Shown here piece after piece: positions 1 to 7,362 of a DNA stretch of 29,780 nt; position 1 is the stretch's first letter; every line of letters begins with the position of its first letter. This DNA is from CALDTK01 sp041744755 (lineage in GTDB: Bacteria > Bacteroidota > Bacteroidia > Chitinophagales > Saprospiraceae): assembly GCA_041744755.1 (NCBI GenBank), contig JBGTKC010000154.1, positions 1-29,780 of the forward strand, read 5' to 3'. A model generated the notes under the pieces. The model made no database searches, was not told the origin of the DNA, and saw only the letters and a program-made list of their open reading frames with translations. Made by a program: the position numbers and the translations under genes.

Positions 1-453
1 GGCGCGGAGCCACGCGACATGGTCGTCGGCCTGGCCGCTTCCGGGCGGACGCCGTACGTGGTCGGGGGCCTCCGCGAGGCGGCCGCCGCCGGACTTCGGA
101 CTGGCTGTATCACCTGCAACCCTGGCACGGCGGTGGCCACCGCGGCGAAGTACCCCGTGGAGGTCGTCACGGGACCGGAGTTCCTGACGGGCTCCACGCG
201 CATGAAGGCCGGCACCGCGCAGAAGCTCGTACTCAATATGCTCACGACCAGTGTTATGGTGAAGCTCGGGCGGGTACTCGATAACAGGATGGTGGACATG
301 GCGCTGTCCAACGACAAACTCTGGGAGCGCGGGTCGCTAATGTTGCAGGACAGCTTCGCGATCGGCGACGCGGAGGCACGCACGATGCTGCAGCGCTACG
401 GTAGCGTCAGAGCCGCGGCTGCGGCGATTATGGCCGAACGCGGTTCGGTTTGA
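1..453 (+). CDS. murQ: N-acetylmuramic acid 6-phosphate etherase, C-terminal part
   Basis: The reading frame is open from base 1 to the stop at 451-453, so this is the 3' portion of a gene that begins outside the window. MurQ removes the lactyl ether from N-acetylmuramic acid 6-phosphate in the cytoplasm, giving GlcNAc-6-phosphate plus D-lactate, as part of peptidoglycan recycling. The visible part matches the end of the family's SIS domain: AASGRTPYV near the left edge (about nt 34-60), TGPEFLTGSTRMKAGTAQK (about nt 169-228) and the LVLNM and N-D-K-L-W stretches that follow. The last part is the small C-terminal helical domain. No anhMurNAc kinase or MurNAc transporter lies downstream, so its usual recycling partners are either upstream of the window or elsewhere. 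Identification is confident; only the N-terminal half is missing, because of the window edge. Confidence 0.93.
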   Translation, partial: GAEPRDMVVGLAASGRTPYVVGGLREAAAAGLRTGCITCNPGTAVATAAKYPVEVVTGPEFLTGSTRMKAGTAQKLVLNMLTTSVMVKLGRVLDNRMVDMALSNDKLWERGSLMLQDSFAIGDAEARTMLQRYGSVRAAAAAIMAERGSV

Positions 454-503
454 GCGGCAGGAGAAATTGCGGAGTCTAAATATTTGGGATATTGCAGTCC
501 CCA

Positions 504-521
504 CGGCCGCCGGCCGCTTTT
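504..521 (+). terminator. Possible weak terminator after murQ
   Basis: CGGCC (504-508), loop GCC and GGCCG (512-516) form a five-pair all-GC stem followed by C and four T. It lies between the murQ stop and the next start. The stem is short and the T run is minimal, so this is only a candidate. Confidence 0.3.
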
Positions 522-547
522 AAAACCGTTTGCTTTGCCGCCTGCCT

Positions 548-1171
548 ATGGACCGAGTTCTACATCCCGCCCGCACGGCCCTCTTGCTGGTCGACACCCA
601 AAACGACTACTTCCACGCGGACGGCGCCCTGCGGCGAAACGGGCGCCAGATCACAGCCGGCCGCTCGTTTATCGAGACCCTCATCAAGCTGTGCGACACG
701 AGTCGCCTCGCCGGCGTCACGCTGATCGGGTGCCAGTTCACCATCATCGCCGATACCCAGAACGAACCCTTGGTCCCCGCTTTCCTGAAGCTCCAAGGTC
801 TTAATACGCAGCGCGGCGACTTCCAGGTCGGCAAGTGGGGACACAACCTCATCGAAGAGGTCAAGCCCGTCAACTACGAGATCGACAAAACAGGCCCCTC
901 GGCCTTCTTCCGCACTGACCTCCACACGATCCTCCGCCACAGAGACGTCGACACCGTGCTCATCGCCGGACTCAACAGCAGGCACAGTGCGGTGGCCACC
1001 GCTTACGAAGCCCTGAGCCGTGGCCTTCGCCCCGTGCTGGTCTCCGACGCGAGCGTGGACTACGATCTCGACACGCACACGAGTCTGATGCGGGCACTCG
1101 AGGGCGTGTTCGACATTAGGACCACCAGGCAGGTGATCGACGCCCTCCAGACCGCTCTCGCCGCAACATAA
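548..1171 (+). CDS. Isochorismatase-fold (cysteine hydrolase-like) protein with Cys replaced by Ser
   Basis: A 207-residue protein of the isochorismatase/nicotinamidase superfamily. The family's Asp is present in ALLLVDTQNDYF (Asp16) and its Lys in EIDKTGPSAF (Lys114). The third catalytic position, normally Cys in a T-D-x-C-V-x-x-T-A context, reads SRHSAVATA, so Ser147 replaces the nucleophile. Classical members hydrolyse nicotinamide or isochorismate-type substrates through a Cys thioester; without it this protein may be a different hydrolase, a binding protein or inactive. The ATG at 548 is preferred over the in-frame TTG at 530, because the extra residues before it do not resemble the family and 530-537 resembles a -7 promoter box. 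It stands alone between murQ and a response regulator. The fold assignment is firm; the function is not known. Confidence 0.85.
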   Translation: MDRVLHPARTALLLVDTQNDYFHADGALRRNGRQITAGRSFIETLIKLCDTSRLAGVTLIGCQFTIIADTQNEPLVPAFLKLQGLNTQRGDFQVGKWGHNLIEEVKPVNYEIDKTGPSAFFRTDLHTILRHRDVDTVLIAGLNSRHSAVATAYEALSRGLRPVLVSDASVDYDLDTHTSLMRALEGVFDIRTTRQVIDALQTALAAT

Positions 1172-1356
1172 GCTCGGTTTACGCTAAACGGCTTCGCTTA
1201 ACGGATTCATGCGGCCGGCCGCACCACCGGATTGATTAATCTCCGCGTAAGTCGTGTTTGCCCGCCAGTTATCCATGGGGTTTCGTTTCTTGGACCCTGC
1301 GCGGATGGTCATCATCGAGACTCGCTTTCGCTACCCAGTCGCTTCGCACAGCACCT

Positions 1357-2022
1357 ATGACCGAAACACGTAACATAAAGATTGCCGTCGTCGACGACCA
1401 CCCGATCGTGGTCGCTGGGCTCCAGGCCACCCTAGCTAGTCAAGCCAACATCGAGGTCGTCCAATCCGCCAGCAGTCTCGCCAACCTCATCGACCAAGCA
1501 CCCGTGCAGGCGGACATCCTCCTGCTCGACCTCAATATCCCCGGGGAGTCCTACCTCGAGAACTTCGGGATCGCCAAGGCGCGCTGGCCCGAGACCCGCG
1601 TGGCCGCCTACACGTCCTACAACTACCCGGATCTCATCCGCGAGACCCTCAGACTAGGTTTCTGTGGTTTTCTCCTGAAGCAGGTCAGCCGCGAGGCCCT
1701 CGTCGACGGACTGTTCGCGATCTACGAGGGCGAACGCCACGTCAGCGTCGAGCAAAGGTCCACCGCCTCCGCGGGCGCCGCACGTAAGCCGCGAAAAGGG
1801 GACTCGCCGAACGATGACTTCCAAAAGCGCCTCTTGCTCTCCAAGCGGGAAAAGGAGATCCTCCACCACATCTCCAAAGGGTCAACCTCCCAACAGATCG
1901 CGGACGAATTATTCATCAGCCGCTACACCGTCGAGACCCACCGCAAGAACATCCTCCGGAAGCTCAACTTCAACACCTCCACCGAACTGGTCAAATTCGC
2001 CGTCGAGCAGGGGCTCGTGTAG
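1357..2022 (+). CDS. NarL/FixJ-type two-component response regulator
   Basis: A 221-residue response regulator. The receiver domain occupies about residues 7-125, with the acidic pair Asp13-Asp14 in VVDDHP, the phospho-acceptor Asp58 in ILLLDLNIP, Thr86 in AAYTSYN and Lys108 in GFLLKQ. A basic, Ser/Pro-rich linker leads to a LuxR-type helix-turn-helix at about residues 158-221 (LSKREKEIL, then ISRYTVETHRKNILRKL). It should bind DNA once phosphorylated by a histidine kinase, but no kinase gene is adjacent, so it is an orphan here. The ATG at 1357 is chosen because the conserved N terminus begins a few residues later; the upstream in-frame extension has no family similarity. The 185-base gap before it (1172-1356) holds no gene; I see only a 12-base GC palindrome at 1211-1222 and an imperfect short repeat around 1182-1203. 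Confidence 0.92.
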   Translation: MTETRNIKIAVVDDHPIVVAGLQATLASQANIEVVQSASSLANLIDQAPVQADILLLDLNIPGESYLENFGIAKARWPETRVAAYTSYNYPDLIRETLRLGFCGFLLKQVSREALVDGLFAIYEGERHVSVEQRSTASAGAARKPRKGDSPNDDFQKRLLLSKREKEILHHISKGSTSQQIADELFISRYTVETHRKNILRKLNFNTSTELVKFAVEQGLV

Positions 2023-2084
2023 CGCAAGCGCACTCTGGTTCAAACCTGCGCAGAATGTAGCGGGGACTTGAGAGTGAGCCCTGT

Positions 2085-4478
2085 CTAGTCCGCCTTCCGC
2101 ACGGTTGCCTGAATCCCGTGCGCCTCCCGGAGCGCTCGCGAGAATTGGGCTGCGCGATTGACGTCGGTAAACTCGCCGGCGATCACCGAGCTGCCGGGCA
2201 CCCCGGTCAGGGATTTGACCCGCGCGCTTTCGTACCCGAGCTTTTCCAATTCGCTCAGCCGAGCACCCGCGTCCCTGGCGGACGGGAAGGAGCCGGCGAG
2301 AACGTAGTACACGCTCTCGCCTGCCCCTGCCGAGACGTTAGCACGATTCTGTGTGCGCTCGCTCGGTACGGCTGGAGTTATGGCGCGCGGTCCGTTTCGA
2401 CCGGTAGCGCTAGGTGGTACGTATCCCAGCGATAGCTCCGCGCCCCGGCCCCTGTCATCGAGGATCACCACCTCCGTGCGGCGATTCTCGCGGTGTTGCG
2501 CAGGGCCGCAGGCGACGCCGTCCCGGCAGCCGTTCCGCAGCTTGGACTCGCCGTAGCCCGTAGCTACGATCCGCGACTCGGGTATCCCGGCGCGCTCGAC
2601 CAAATATCGTTTAGCCTCGTTGGCCCTGCGCTGGCTGAGGTCCTTATTGAAGTCCGCGTTCCCGATCGCGTCGGTGTGGCTACCGAGCTCGACGCGCATC
2701 TCCCCAAAGCGTTGCATCAGCTTCGCCAGTTCGTCGAGGTCGTGCTGGGCATCTGGGTTGAGGCTAGATGCGTTGAGGGCGTAAAACACCGACGGCAGTT
2801 GGAGGCGCGTCCCAGCGGAGAGCGGATTGCCCGTCACCTGCGTGACCGTCTGACGCCCCGGGCCGGCAACCCCGGGCGAGAGGTAGATCGTCAGCGTGGT
2901 CCGCGGGGCGCCCGAGCCGCAGTCACCCTCTTGCGTGGAATAGGTGACGGGCTCGCCGACGAGCCCGCCGGCCGACGCGTTGAGTGCGTAGACCTCTCCG
3001 CAGGGCAAGCACGCCAGCACGGTCCCATCTGCCCCGGTGAGCCTGCTGGACTCGACGACAGATACTCCGCCGCCCTCAGTGAGGGCGGCCGTCAGGTTTG
3101 CCCCCGCGACAGGAAGGAGGCTACGCCGGTCGAGCACGGAGATCCGAACCGTACTGCAGGCTTGTTTTGGCGAAAGCGCTATCGGCAGACTCGTCCCCGC
3201 GCCCCGTAACACCAGCGGGATTTGCACCGGCTCGTAGCCCTCGCGGCTGACCTCGATGAGGTAGGTACCCGAGATGGTGCGGATTTTACCCTGTCCCGCG
3301 ATATCGGTCATGTAGTTATCCCCACCCACCACTCTGAGCGGGTCACCGTCCACGGACACGACACCGGCTTCGAGGGCGGTGGTGAGGCTGGTGAGATCCG
3401 TGTTGAGGTAGGTGACGGCGGCACCCTGGAGCGGCCCGCCGGTGACGGCGTCCGTGACCTGGATGGCGAGCTCCGAGCTCTTCACCGACCTTGCCGCGCC
3501 GATGATCTCGAAGCTGTAGATGTCATCCGCGCCGATCCCGCCCGCGCGACCGGAGCTGAAGTAACCTTTCTGATTCGCGGGGTCTACCACCAGACCAAAG
3601 TCATCCGCGGGGCTGTTGAAAGGATCGCCGAGGGAGGTGGGGTCGGTCCAGCGCTCGCCGTCGGGTCGGCTGTAGACGATGTCGAGGTGATTGACGCCGC
3701 CGTTGGCGCCTTCCACGGTGGTGGCGAAGTAGAGGGTGCCGTCGGCGTGGATGAAGGGGAAGCCCTCATTCCCGCCGGTGTTGACGCCGAGGCCGAGATT
3801 GAAAGGCTTGCCCCAGCCCTCGCCCTCGCGGCGTACGCCCCAGAGGTCCAGGCCCCCGAAACCGCCGTCGCGGTCGGACACGAACGCCATCCAAGAGCCG
3901 TCGGGCGCGAGGGCCGGATGTGCGTCGTTGCTCGTCTCATCAGAGAAGGGTACGGCCACTGGGTCGCTCCAGCGCCCGTCCTCGGACTGGCGGCTCTCGT
4001 AGATCTGGAGCCTGCGCGCCACTTTGCTGCGGCCCCGTCCGCCACCGGCGTTCTGCGTGAGGAAGGCCTGCTTACCGTCGGCCGAGAACGCGGCCGGACC
4101 TGAGTTGCCCTTCCCTTCGAGCCTCTCGAGGAACTCCTGGGGCGAGGCGAGGTAGCCACCGGCGTCGGGCTTGACGAGCCACAGCGTCGTGAGGTCGGGC
4201 GTGCGTCTGCGGCCCGCCTTGAGGCGTCGCGTGAGCTTGCCGGCTGTCGCACTGACGTACACCACGCCGTCGCCGTAGTAGGTTGGGCCGTAGTCGGTGG
4301 CCGAGGTATTGATGCCCAATTCACTGCGCAAGACCACGCGCTCGTCGCTCACGACGATCTGCGCATTCAACGAGGTCTGCATGGACGCCAAGCCTAGCCC
4401 CAGGCACAGCAGCCTTGAGAGTTTTCGCGATCGGAACACGCGCTCTGCGCCCCTTACTTGTCTTCGGCCGTGCGACAT
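2085..4478 (-). CDS. PD40 beta-propeller / OmpA / SPOR envelope protein
   Basis: A 797-residue secreted envelope protein on the minus strand. After a basic N terminus and a hydrophobic stretch (LLCLGLGLASM, ending in LNAQ, a plausible signal-peptidase site) comes a region of PD40/WD40-like repeats with motifs such as AHPALAPDGSWMAFVSD and GFPFIHADGTLYFAT. A carboxypeptidase-regulatory/Ig-like middle follows. Then an OmpA peptidoglycan-binding domain has FYALNASSLNPDAQ, GSHTDAIGNADFN and LSQRRANEAKRYLVE. The last ~75 residues look like a SPOR repeat (YYVLAGSFPSARDA to the end), which binds denuded glycan strands. PD40-OmpA proteins are common Bacteroidota cell-wall anchors, some tied to gliding or type IX secretion; the SPOR tail suggests localisation to the division septum (inference). 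The ATG at 4478 is chosen; an in-frame GTG at 4511 would place the start upstream of a promoter-like box at 4487-4493. One exact copy of the 14-base word lies at 3164-3177. Confidence 0.9.
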   Translation of the reverse strand: MSHGRRQVRGAERVFRSRKLSRLLCLGLGLASMQTSLNAQIVVSDERVVLRSELGINTSATDYGPTYYGDGVVYVSATAGKLTRRLKAGRRRTPDLTTLWLVKPDAGGYLASPQEFLERLEGKGNSGPAAFSADGKQAFLTQNAGGGRGRSKVARRLQIYESRQSEDGRWSDPVAVPFSDETSNDAHPALAPDGSWMAFVSDRDGGFGGLDLWGVRREGEGWGKPFNLGLGVNTGGNEGFPFIHADGTLYFATTVEGANGGVNHLDIVYSRPDGERWTDPTSLGDPFNSPADDFGLVVDPANQKGYFSSGRAGGIGADDIYSFEIIGAARSVKSSELAIQVTDAVTGGPLQGAAVTYLNTDLTSLTTALEAGVVSVDGDPLRVVGGDNYMTDIAGQGKIRTISGTYLIEVSREGYEPVQIPLVLRGAGTSLPIALSPKQACSTVRISVLDRRSLLPVAGANLTAALTEGGGVSVVESSRLTGADGTVLACLPCGEVYALNASAGGLVGEPVTYSTQEGDCGSGAPRTTLTIYLSPGVAGPGRQTVTQVTGNPLSAGTRLQLPSVFYALNASSLNPDAQHDLDELAKLMQRFGEMRVELGSHTDAIGNADFNKDLSQRRANEAKRYLVERAGIPESRIVATGYGESKLRNGCRDGVACGPAQHRENRRTEVVILDDRGRGAELSLGYVPPSATGRNGPRAITPAVPSERTQNRANVSAGAGESVYYVLAGSFPSARDAGARLSELEKLGYESARVKSLTGVPGSSVIAGEFTDVNRAAQFSRALREAHGIQATVRKAD
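3164..3177 (-). repeat. Repeated word copy 1, exact 14-mer
   Basis: GCTTTCGCCAAAAC on the minus strand, inside the PD40/OmpA gene, encoding Leu-Ser-Pro-Lys-Gln in that gene's frame. The base before the core is C, not the usual G. Confidence 0.9.
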
Positions 4479-4486
4479 ATGCGCGA

Positions 4487-4540
4487 CAAGGTAATTAGGC
4501 GACACAATCACGGCGACCCCGACTACGCGCGGCTACCTTG
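4487..4540. promoter_or_regulatory. Divergent promoter pair, TACCTTG boxes
   Basis: The 67-base divergent gap carries TACCTTG facing both ways: on the minus strand at 4487-4493 (towards the PD40/OmpA gene) and on the plus strand at 4534-4540 (towards the ribonuclease HI gene). Bacteroidota sigma-A promoters use a -7 box TAnnTTTG, of which this is a near match. No clear -33 TTG at the usual spacing is visible for either. The boxes lie only about 8 and 5 bases from the chosen starts, implying very short leaders if real. Confidence 0.4.
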
Positions 4541-4545
4541 CCGCC

Positions 4546-5193
4546 GTGGCGAAGAAGAGCAAGTTTTACGTGGTCTGGGTCGGGGCACGACCGGGCGTAT
4601 ACCGGACGTGGCCGGAGGCCAACGCACAGGTGGCCGGCTTCCCGGGCGCGAGGTACAAATCTTTCGCCTCCCCCGGCGAGGCCGAGGCCGCGTTTAGGTC
4701 GGGTGCGGTCGCCGGAGCGGCTGCCGCCAAAACCTCTCCTAATTCGGCAACCCCCGCGACTCACGGCCCCGGCCGAAGCACCGGCACCGTCATCAAGCCC
4801 AGCCTCAGTGTGGACGCTGCCTGCTCCGGCAACCCGGGCAAGATGGAGTACCAGGGCGTCGACACCGGCACCAAAGAACAGATCTTCCACCAGGCTTTCC
4901 CCCTCGGTACCAACAACATCGGCGAATTCCTGGGGATCATCCACGGCCTAGCCTACTGCAAGGCCAAGGACCTGGCTACCCTCCCGATCTACACCGACAG
5001 CAGGATAGCCATGGGGTGGGTGGCGAAGGGGCGCTGCAAGACCACCCTCCCCCGGGGCCCCAAGACCGATAAGCTCTACGAGCTCATCGACCGCGGCGAG
5101 ACCTGGCTCGCGCAGAACAAGTGGCGCAACCCCATCCTCAAGTGGGAAACCAAGGTCTGGGGAGAGATCCCGGCGGACTTCGGCCGCAAGTAG
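4546..5193 (+). CDS. rnhA: Ribonuclease HI with N-terminal hybrid-binding domain
   Basis: A 215-residue two-domain ribonuclease H that cuts the RNA strand of RNA-DNA hybrids (Okazaki primers, R-loops) in the cytoplasm. Residues 5-50 are the viroplasmin/hybrid-binding domain (KFYVVWVGARPGVYRTWPEA, then GARYKSFASPGEAEAAF), as in eukaryotic RNase H1. A low-complexity Ala/Ser/Pro linker (about 52-82) leads to the catalytic domain. The four acidic residues are visible: Asp90 in LSVDAACSGNPG, Glu127 in NNIGEFLGII, Asp151 in IYTDSRIA and Asp211 in the C-terminal ADFG. The start is GTG at 4546, directly before the conserved N terminus. The linker contains the degenerate word GGCTGCCGCCAAAAC (4719-4733), two mismatches from the repeated word of this window. 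It is divergent from the PD40/OmpA gene and convergent with def. Confidence 0.93.
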   Translation: MAKKSKFYVVWVGARPGVYRTWPEANAQVAGFPGARYKSFASPGEAEAAFRSGAVAGAAAAKTSPNSATPATHGPGRSTGTVIKPSLSVDAACSGNPGKMEYQGVDTGTKEQIFHQAFPLGTNNIGEFLGIIHGLAYCKAKDLATLPIYTDSRIAMGWVAKGRCKTTLPRGPKTDKLYELIDRGETWLAQNKWRNPILKWETKVWGEIPADFGRK

Positions 5194-5211
5194 AGCCGTG
5201 GCGCGCGGCTA

Positions 5212-5775
5212 CTAGCGCGCCGAAAACTTCAGGCGGTAGTCCGCGTCGACCATGCCCTTGCGAATTTTCTCGAGCTTGCCGTTGATCAGGCGACGCTTCA
5301 GGGGCTTCAGCTTGTCGACAAAGAGGACGCCATCGATATGGTCGTACTCGTGCTGGATGACGCGCGCGTTCATCCCGGTGAAGGTTTGGGTCCTCTCGAC
5401 CATGTCGGCGTCGAGGTAGCGCAAGGTCACCTCGCGGGGCCGCTCGACTTCGCCGCGGAGGTGCGGGATACTTAGGCAGCCCTCCTCGTAGCTCCAGTCC
5501 GGGCCGAGCTCCTCGACTTTGTGCGCATTGACGAAGGCGATTTTGATGCCGGCCTCATTAGAAGCTTTTTCTCTGTCCTCGAGTTGGACCGTATCCACGA
5601 CGAAGACCCGGACCGATTTGCCGATCTGCGGGGCGGCCAGGCCGACGCCGTTCGCCTCGTACATGGTCTCCCACATGTTGGCAACTAGCGCGGGCAGGGT
5701 TGGGTCGGCGGGGTCGACGTCGTTGGCCACCCGCTTGAGGACGGCCTGCCCGTAGGCGTAAATAGGGAGGATCAT
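5212..5775 (-). CDS. def: Peptide deformylase
   Basis: A 187-residue metalloenzyme that removes the N-formyl group from nascent proteins. All three family motifs are intact: GVGLAAPQIG (residues 43-52, Gln50), EGCLSIP (98-104, metal ligand Cys100) and QHEYDHIDG (141-149, ligands His142 and His146 with catalytic Glu143). An insertion between the first two motifs (about residues 64-76) is usual in Bacteroidota enzymes. It is the last gene of a minus-strand operon, 11 bases after ruvX. Nothing appears missing. Confidence 0.96.
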   Translation of the reverse strand: MILPIYAYGQAVLKRVANDVDPADPTLPALVANMWETMYEANGVGLAAPQIGKSVRVFVVDTVQLEDREKASNEAGIKIAFVNAHKVEELGPDWSYEEGCLSIPHLRGEVERPREVTLRYLDADMVERTQTFTGMNARVIQHEYDHIDGVLFVDKLKPLKRRLINGKLEKIRKGMVDADYRLKFSAR

Positions 5776-5786
5776 AACTAAGCGGC

Positions 5787-6206
5787 TTACCAGATGCTAG
5801 CGGCGCGAAGGTACCGTTCGAGGATGATGCCGGCGCTCACCGAATCGAGGGCTCCTTTATCGGCGCGGCGCTTGCGGCCCACGCCACTGTCAATGAGGTG
5901 GGAGGTGGCCTCGCGGCTGCTGCCGGCTTCGTCCTGGAAGGCGATCGTCAGTCCGGGCAGGGCTTCGCGGAGTCGCCCGGCAAATCGGTTGATGTGGGCC
6001 TGGATTGGGTTCGGACTTCCGTCAAAACGTGTGGACTCCGTGAGGACCACGAGGTCGAGCGCTTCGGTTTTGGCGAAAGCCGTCACGTAAGCGAGCAGGG
6101 CCTCCGGCGCGACCCACGGTCGGGGATTGACGCTTAGTCGAAGCTCGTCGGTGACCGCTACGCCACAACGTTTCCTACCGTAGTCAATGGCCATGATCCG
6201 TCCCAT
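5787..6206 (-). CDS. ruvX: Putative pre-16S rRNA nuclease / Holliday-junction resolvase YqgF
   Basis: A 139-residue RNase H-fold nuclease of the YqgF/RuvX family, whose members process the 5' end of 16S rRNA and may also resolve Holliday junctions. The signature MAIDYGRKRCGVAVTD occupies residues 5-20 (Asp8 metal ligand). LTES (55-58) and QDEAGSSREA (91-100) follow, and the final acidic residue is Asp121 in KGALDSVSAGIILERYL. Length is typical. The ATG at 6206 lies 3 bases after the stop of the upstream mutase-like gene, and the stop lies 11 bases before def, so the three genes look cotranscribed. Residues AFAKT (43-47) are encoded by an exact copy of the repeated 14-base word (6067-6080). 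Confidence 0.93.
   Translation of the reverse strand: MGRIMAIDYGRKRCGVAVTDELRLSVNPRPWVAPEALLAYVTAFAKTEALDLVVLTESTRFDGSPNPIQAHINRFAGRLREALPGLTIAFQDEAGSSREATSHLIDSGVGRKRRADKGALDSVSAGIILERYLRAASIW
6067..6080 (-). repeat. Repeated word copy 2, exact, with leading G
   Basis: Inside ruvX in the gene's own direction, encoding Ala-Phe-Ala-Lys-Thr. The extended 15-mer GGCTTTCGCCAAAAC is complete. Confidence 0.92.
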
Positions 6207-6209
6207 GCG

Positions 6210-7301
6210 CTAAGTATTTGGCGTTCGACCAGACGCGGCAGCAGTGGCGGCAGCGGCGTCTTCCTGCGCCGCCTCCGCCAGGGCGTACGCCGCCGCCTCG
6301 ATCAAGCGCGCGCCCGCAATCGCGTCGCCGTGGCCACCGAGGTTGGCCTCGAGCGCCAGGACGTGTTGGAGGTTGCGGACCTGGCGCCGATGATCGACGT
6401 GCGCGCTGTATGGCGTGACCACCAATCCAGCTACACCAGCCGACACCGCCGCCACCGCGCGGGTGGTAGCGTCGATGAGGTAGGCCTCCGGGGTAGGGGT
6501 CTCCGCCGTGCACTCTATCCCGGCGTACACCCGCAGCGGGAGCGCGGTATCGTTGTCCCTCGCACTCCCAGCCACGTCTCGCCAGAGCAGGTCGACGGCC
6601 TCGACCCACGCCAGTGCGCGGAGGTAATCACTCGGGACGGACACACACAAACTAAGATCAATGCCTCTGGCGGAGCCACTGGACACCGACAGTCCGTGGA
6701 GTTCGCGCATGACCGAGAGCGCCGCGGCGGCACTTGTCCTTGAGGAGGCGCGTGGGGTTATGCACACACCTACGCCGAGGCGGGGCCAGGCATCGCGTAC
6801 GTGATTGGCATCACGGAACACGGACGGGACAGCCCCACCTTCCCTCACCCACAGGCTGATCTTGGCCTGTGCCCGCTGTTCGCTCGGCAAGATCTGCTCT
6901 AGGTCACGCCAGGTCTCCGGTCCGGGGTCGGTGACGACCAGTTCTAAGAAATCAAATCGCACCCTCGACCCGGCGCCAGCCAGTGGTCGCAACTGCGCAG
7001 CATCCACCACGATGCCCTGCGCCCCACCCTCGAGTTCGTTCATCAGCTCCGCCACGGTCAGCGATCGACCTAGCGAACGCAGGTCGGATAGCTGTGTCCA
7101 CGTCGAGCCTTGATCCGAGCCTGCGACTGTACTAGCGAAACCGGGTCCACCGGTGGCCACGTAGGGTGGCACACGGATTCCCTCGCCGATCACGACGTCG
7201 AAATCACTCGGCTCGCGGCCGCGCCACTCGCGGGCGGCTTGATGCGCCCAGGTGGTCTGATCTTGTTGCGGCATCCCAGCCAGGAGTTCGTCGAAAGTCA
7301 C
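6210..7301 (-). CDS. Methylmalonyl-CoA mutase small-subunit-like protein
   Basis: A protein of about 363 residues resembling the small (MutA) subunit of heterodimeric methylmalonyl-CoA mutase. At the N terminus are FDELLAGMPQQDQTTW and GIRVPPYV, as in the mutase substrate-barrel entry. Near the C terminus are TPYSAHVDHRRQVRNLQ and HVLALEANLGGHGDAIAGA, matching the R-x-x-R-N-x-Q...E-x-x-L-x-x-V/G-D-P-A-G region of the family. The MutA subunit is a catalytically inactive partner of the B12-binding MutB. MutB is not in this window, which is unusual since mutA and mutB are normally adjacent. The GTG at 7301 is chosen because family similarity begins there and the gap to the divergent desulfurase is then 61 bases; an ATG at 7364 would overlap that gene by 2 bases. 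It heads the operon with ruvX and def. Confidence 0.75.
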   Translation of the reverse strand: MTFDELLAGMPQQDQTTWAHQAAREWRGREPSDFDVVIGEGIRVPPYVATGGPGFASTVAGSDQGSTWTQLSDLRSLGRSLTVAELMNELEGGAQGIVVDAAQLRPLAGAGSRVRFDFLELVVTDPGPETWRDLEQILPSEQRAQAKISLWVREGGAVPSVFRDANHVRDAWPRLGVGVCITPRASSRTSAAAALSVMRELHGLSVSSGSARGIDLSLCVSVPSDYLRALAWVEAVDLLWRDVAGSARDNDTALPLRVYAGIECTAETPTPEAYLIDATTRAVAAVSAGVAGLVVTPYSAHVDHRRQVRNLQHVLALEANLGGHGDAIAGARLIEAAAYALAEAAQEDAAAATAAASGRTPNT

Positions 7302-7362
7302 CGCGGCAAGATACCCTCGCTCGCCGTCAACCCACAGCACTGCGGCAGGTGTTGCTGGTGGC

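Noticed and set aside
530..547. TTG start extending the isochorismatase-fold protein
   Set aside because: The six extra residues have no family similarity and TTGCTTTG at 530-537 looks more like a -7 box.
1211..1222. 12-base palindrome GCGGCCGGCCGC
   Set aside because: Isolated, all-GC and without loop or T run; expected now and then in DNA this GC-rich.
2493..4103. Long plus-strand open frames opposite the PD40/OmpA gene
   Set aside because: They are antisense shadows of a well-supported gene, have no family features and result from high GC content.
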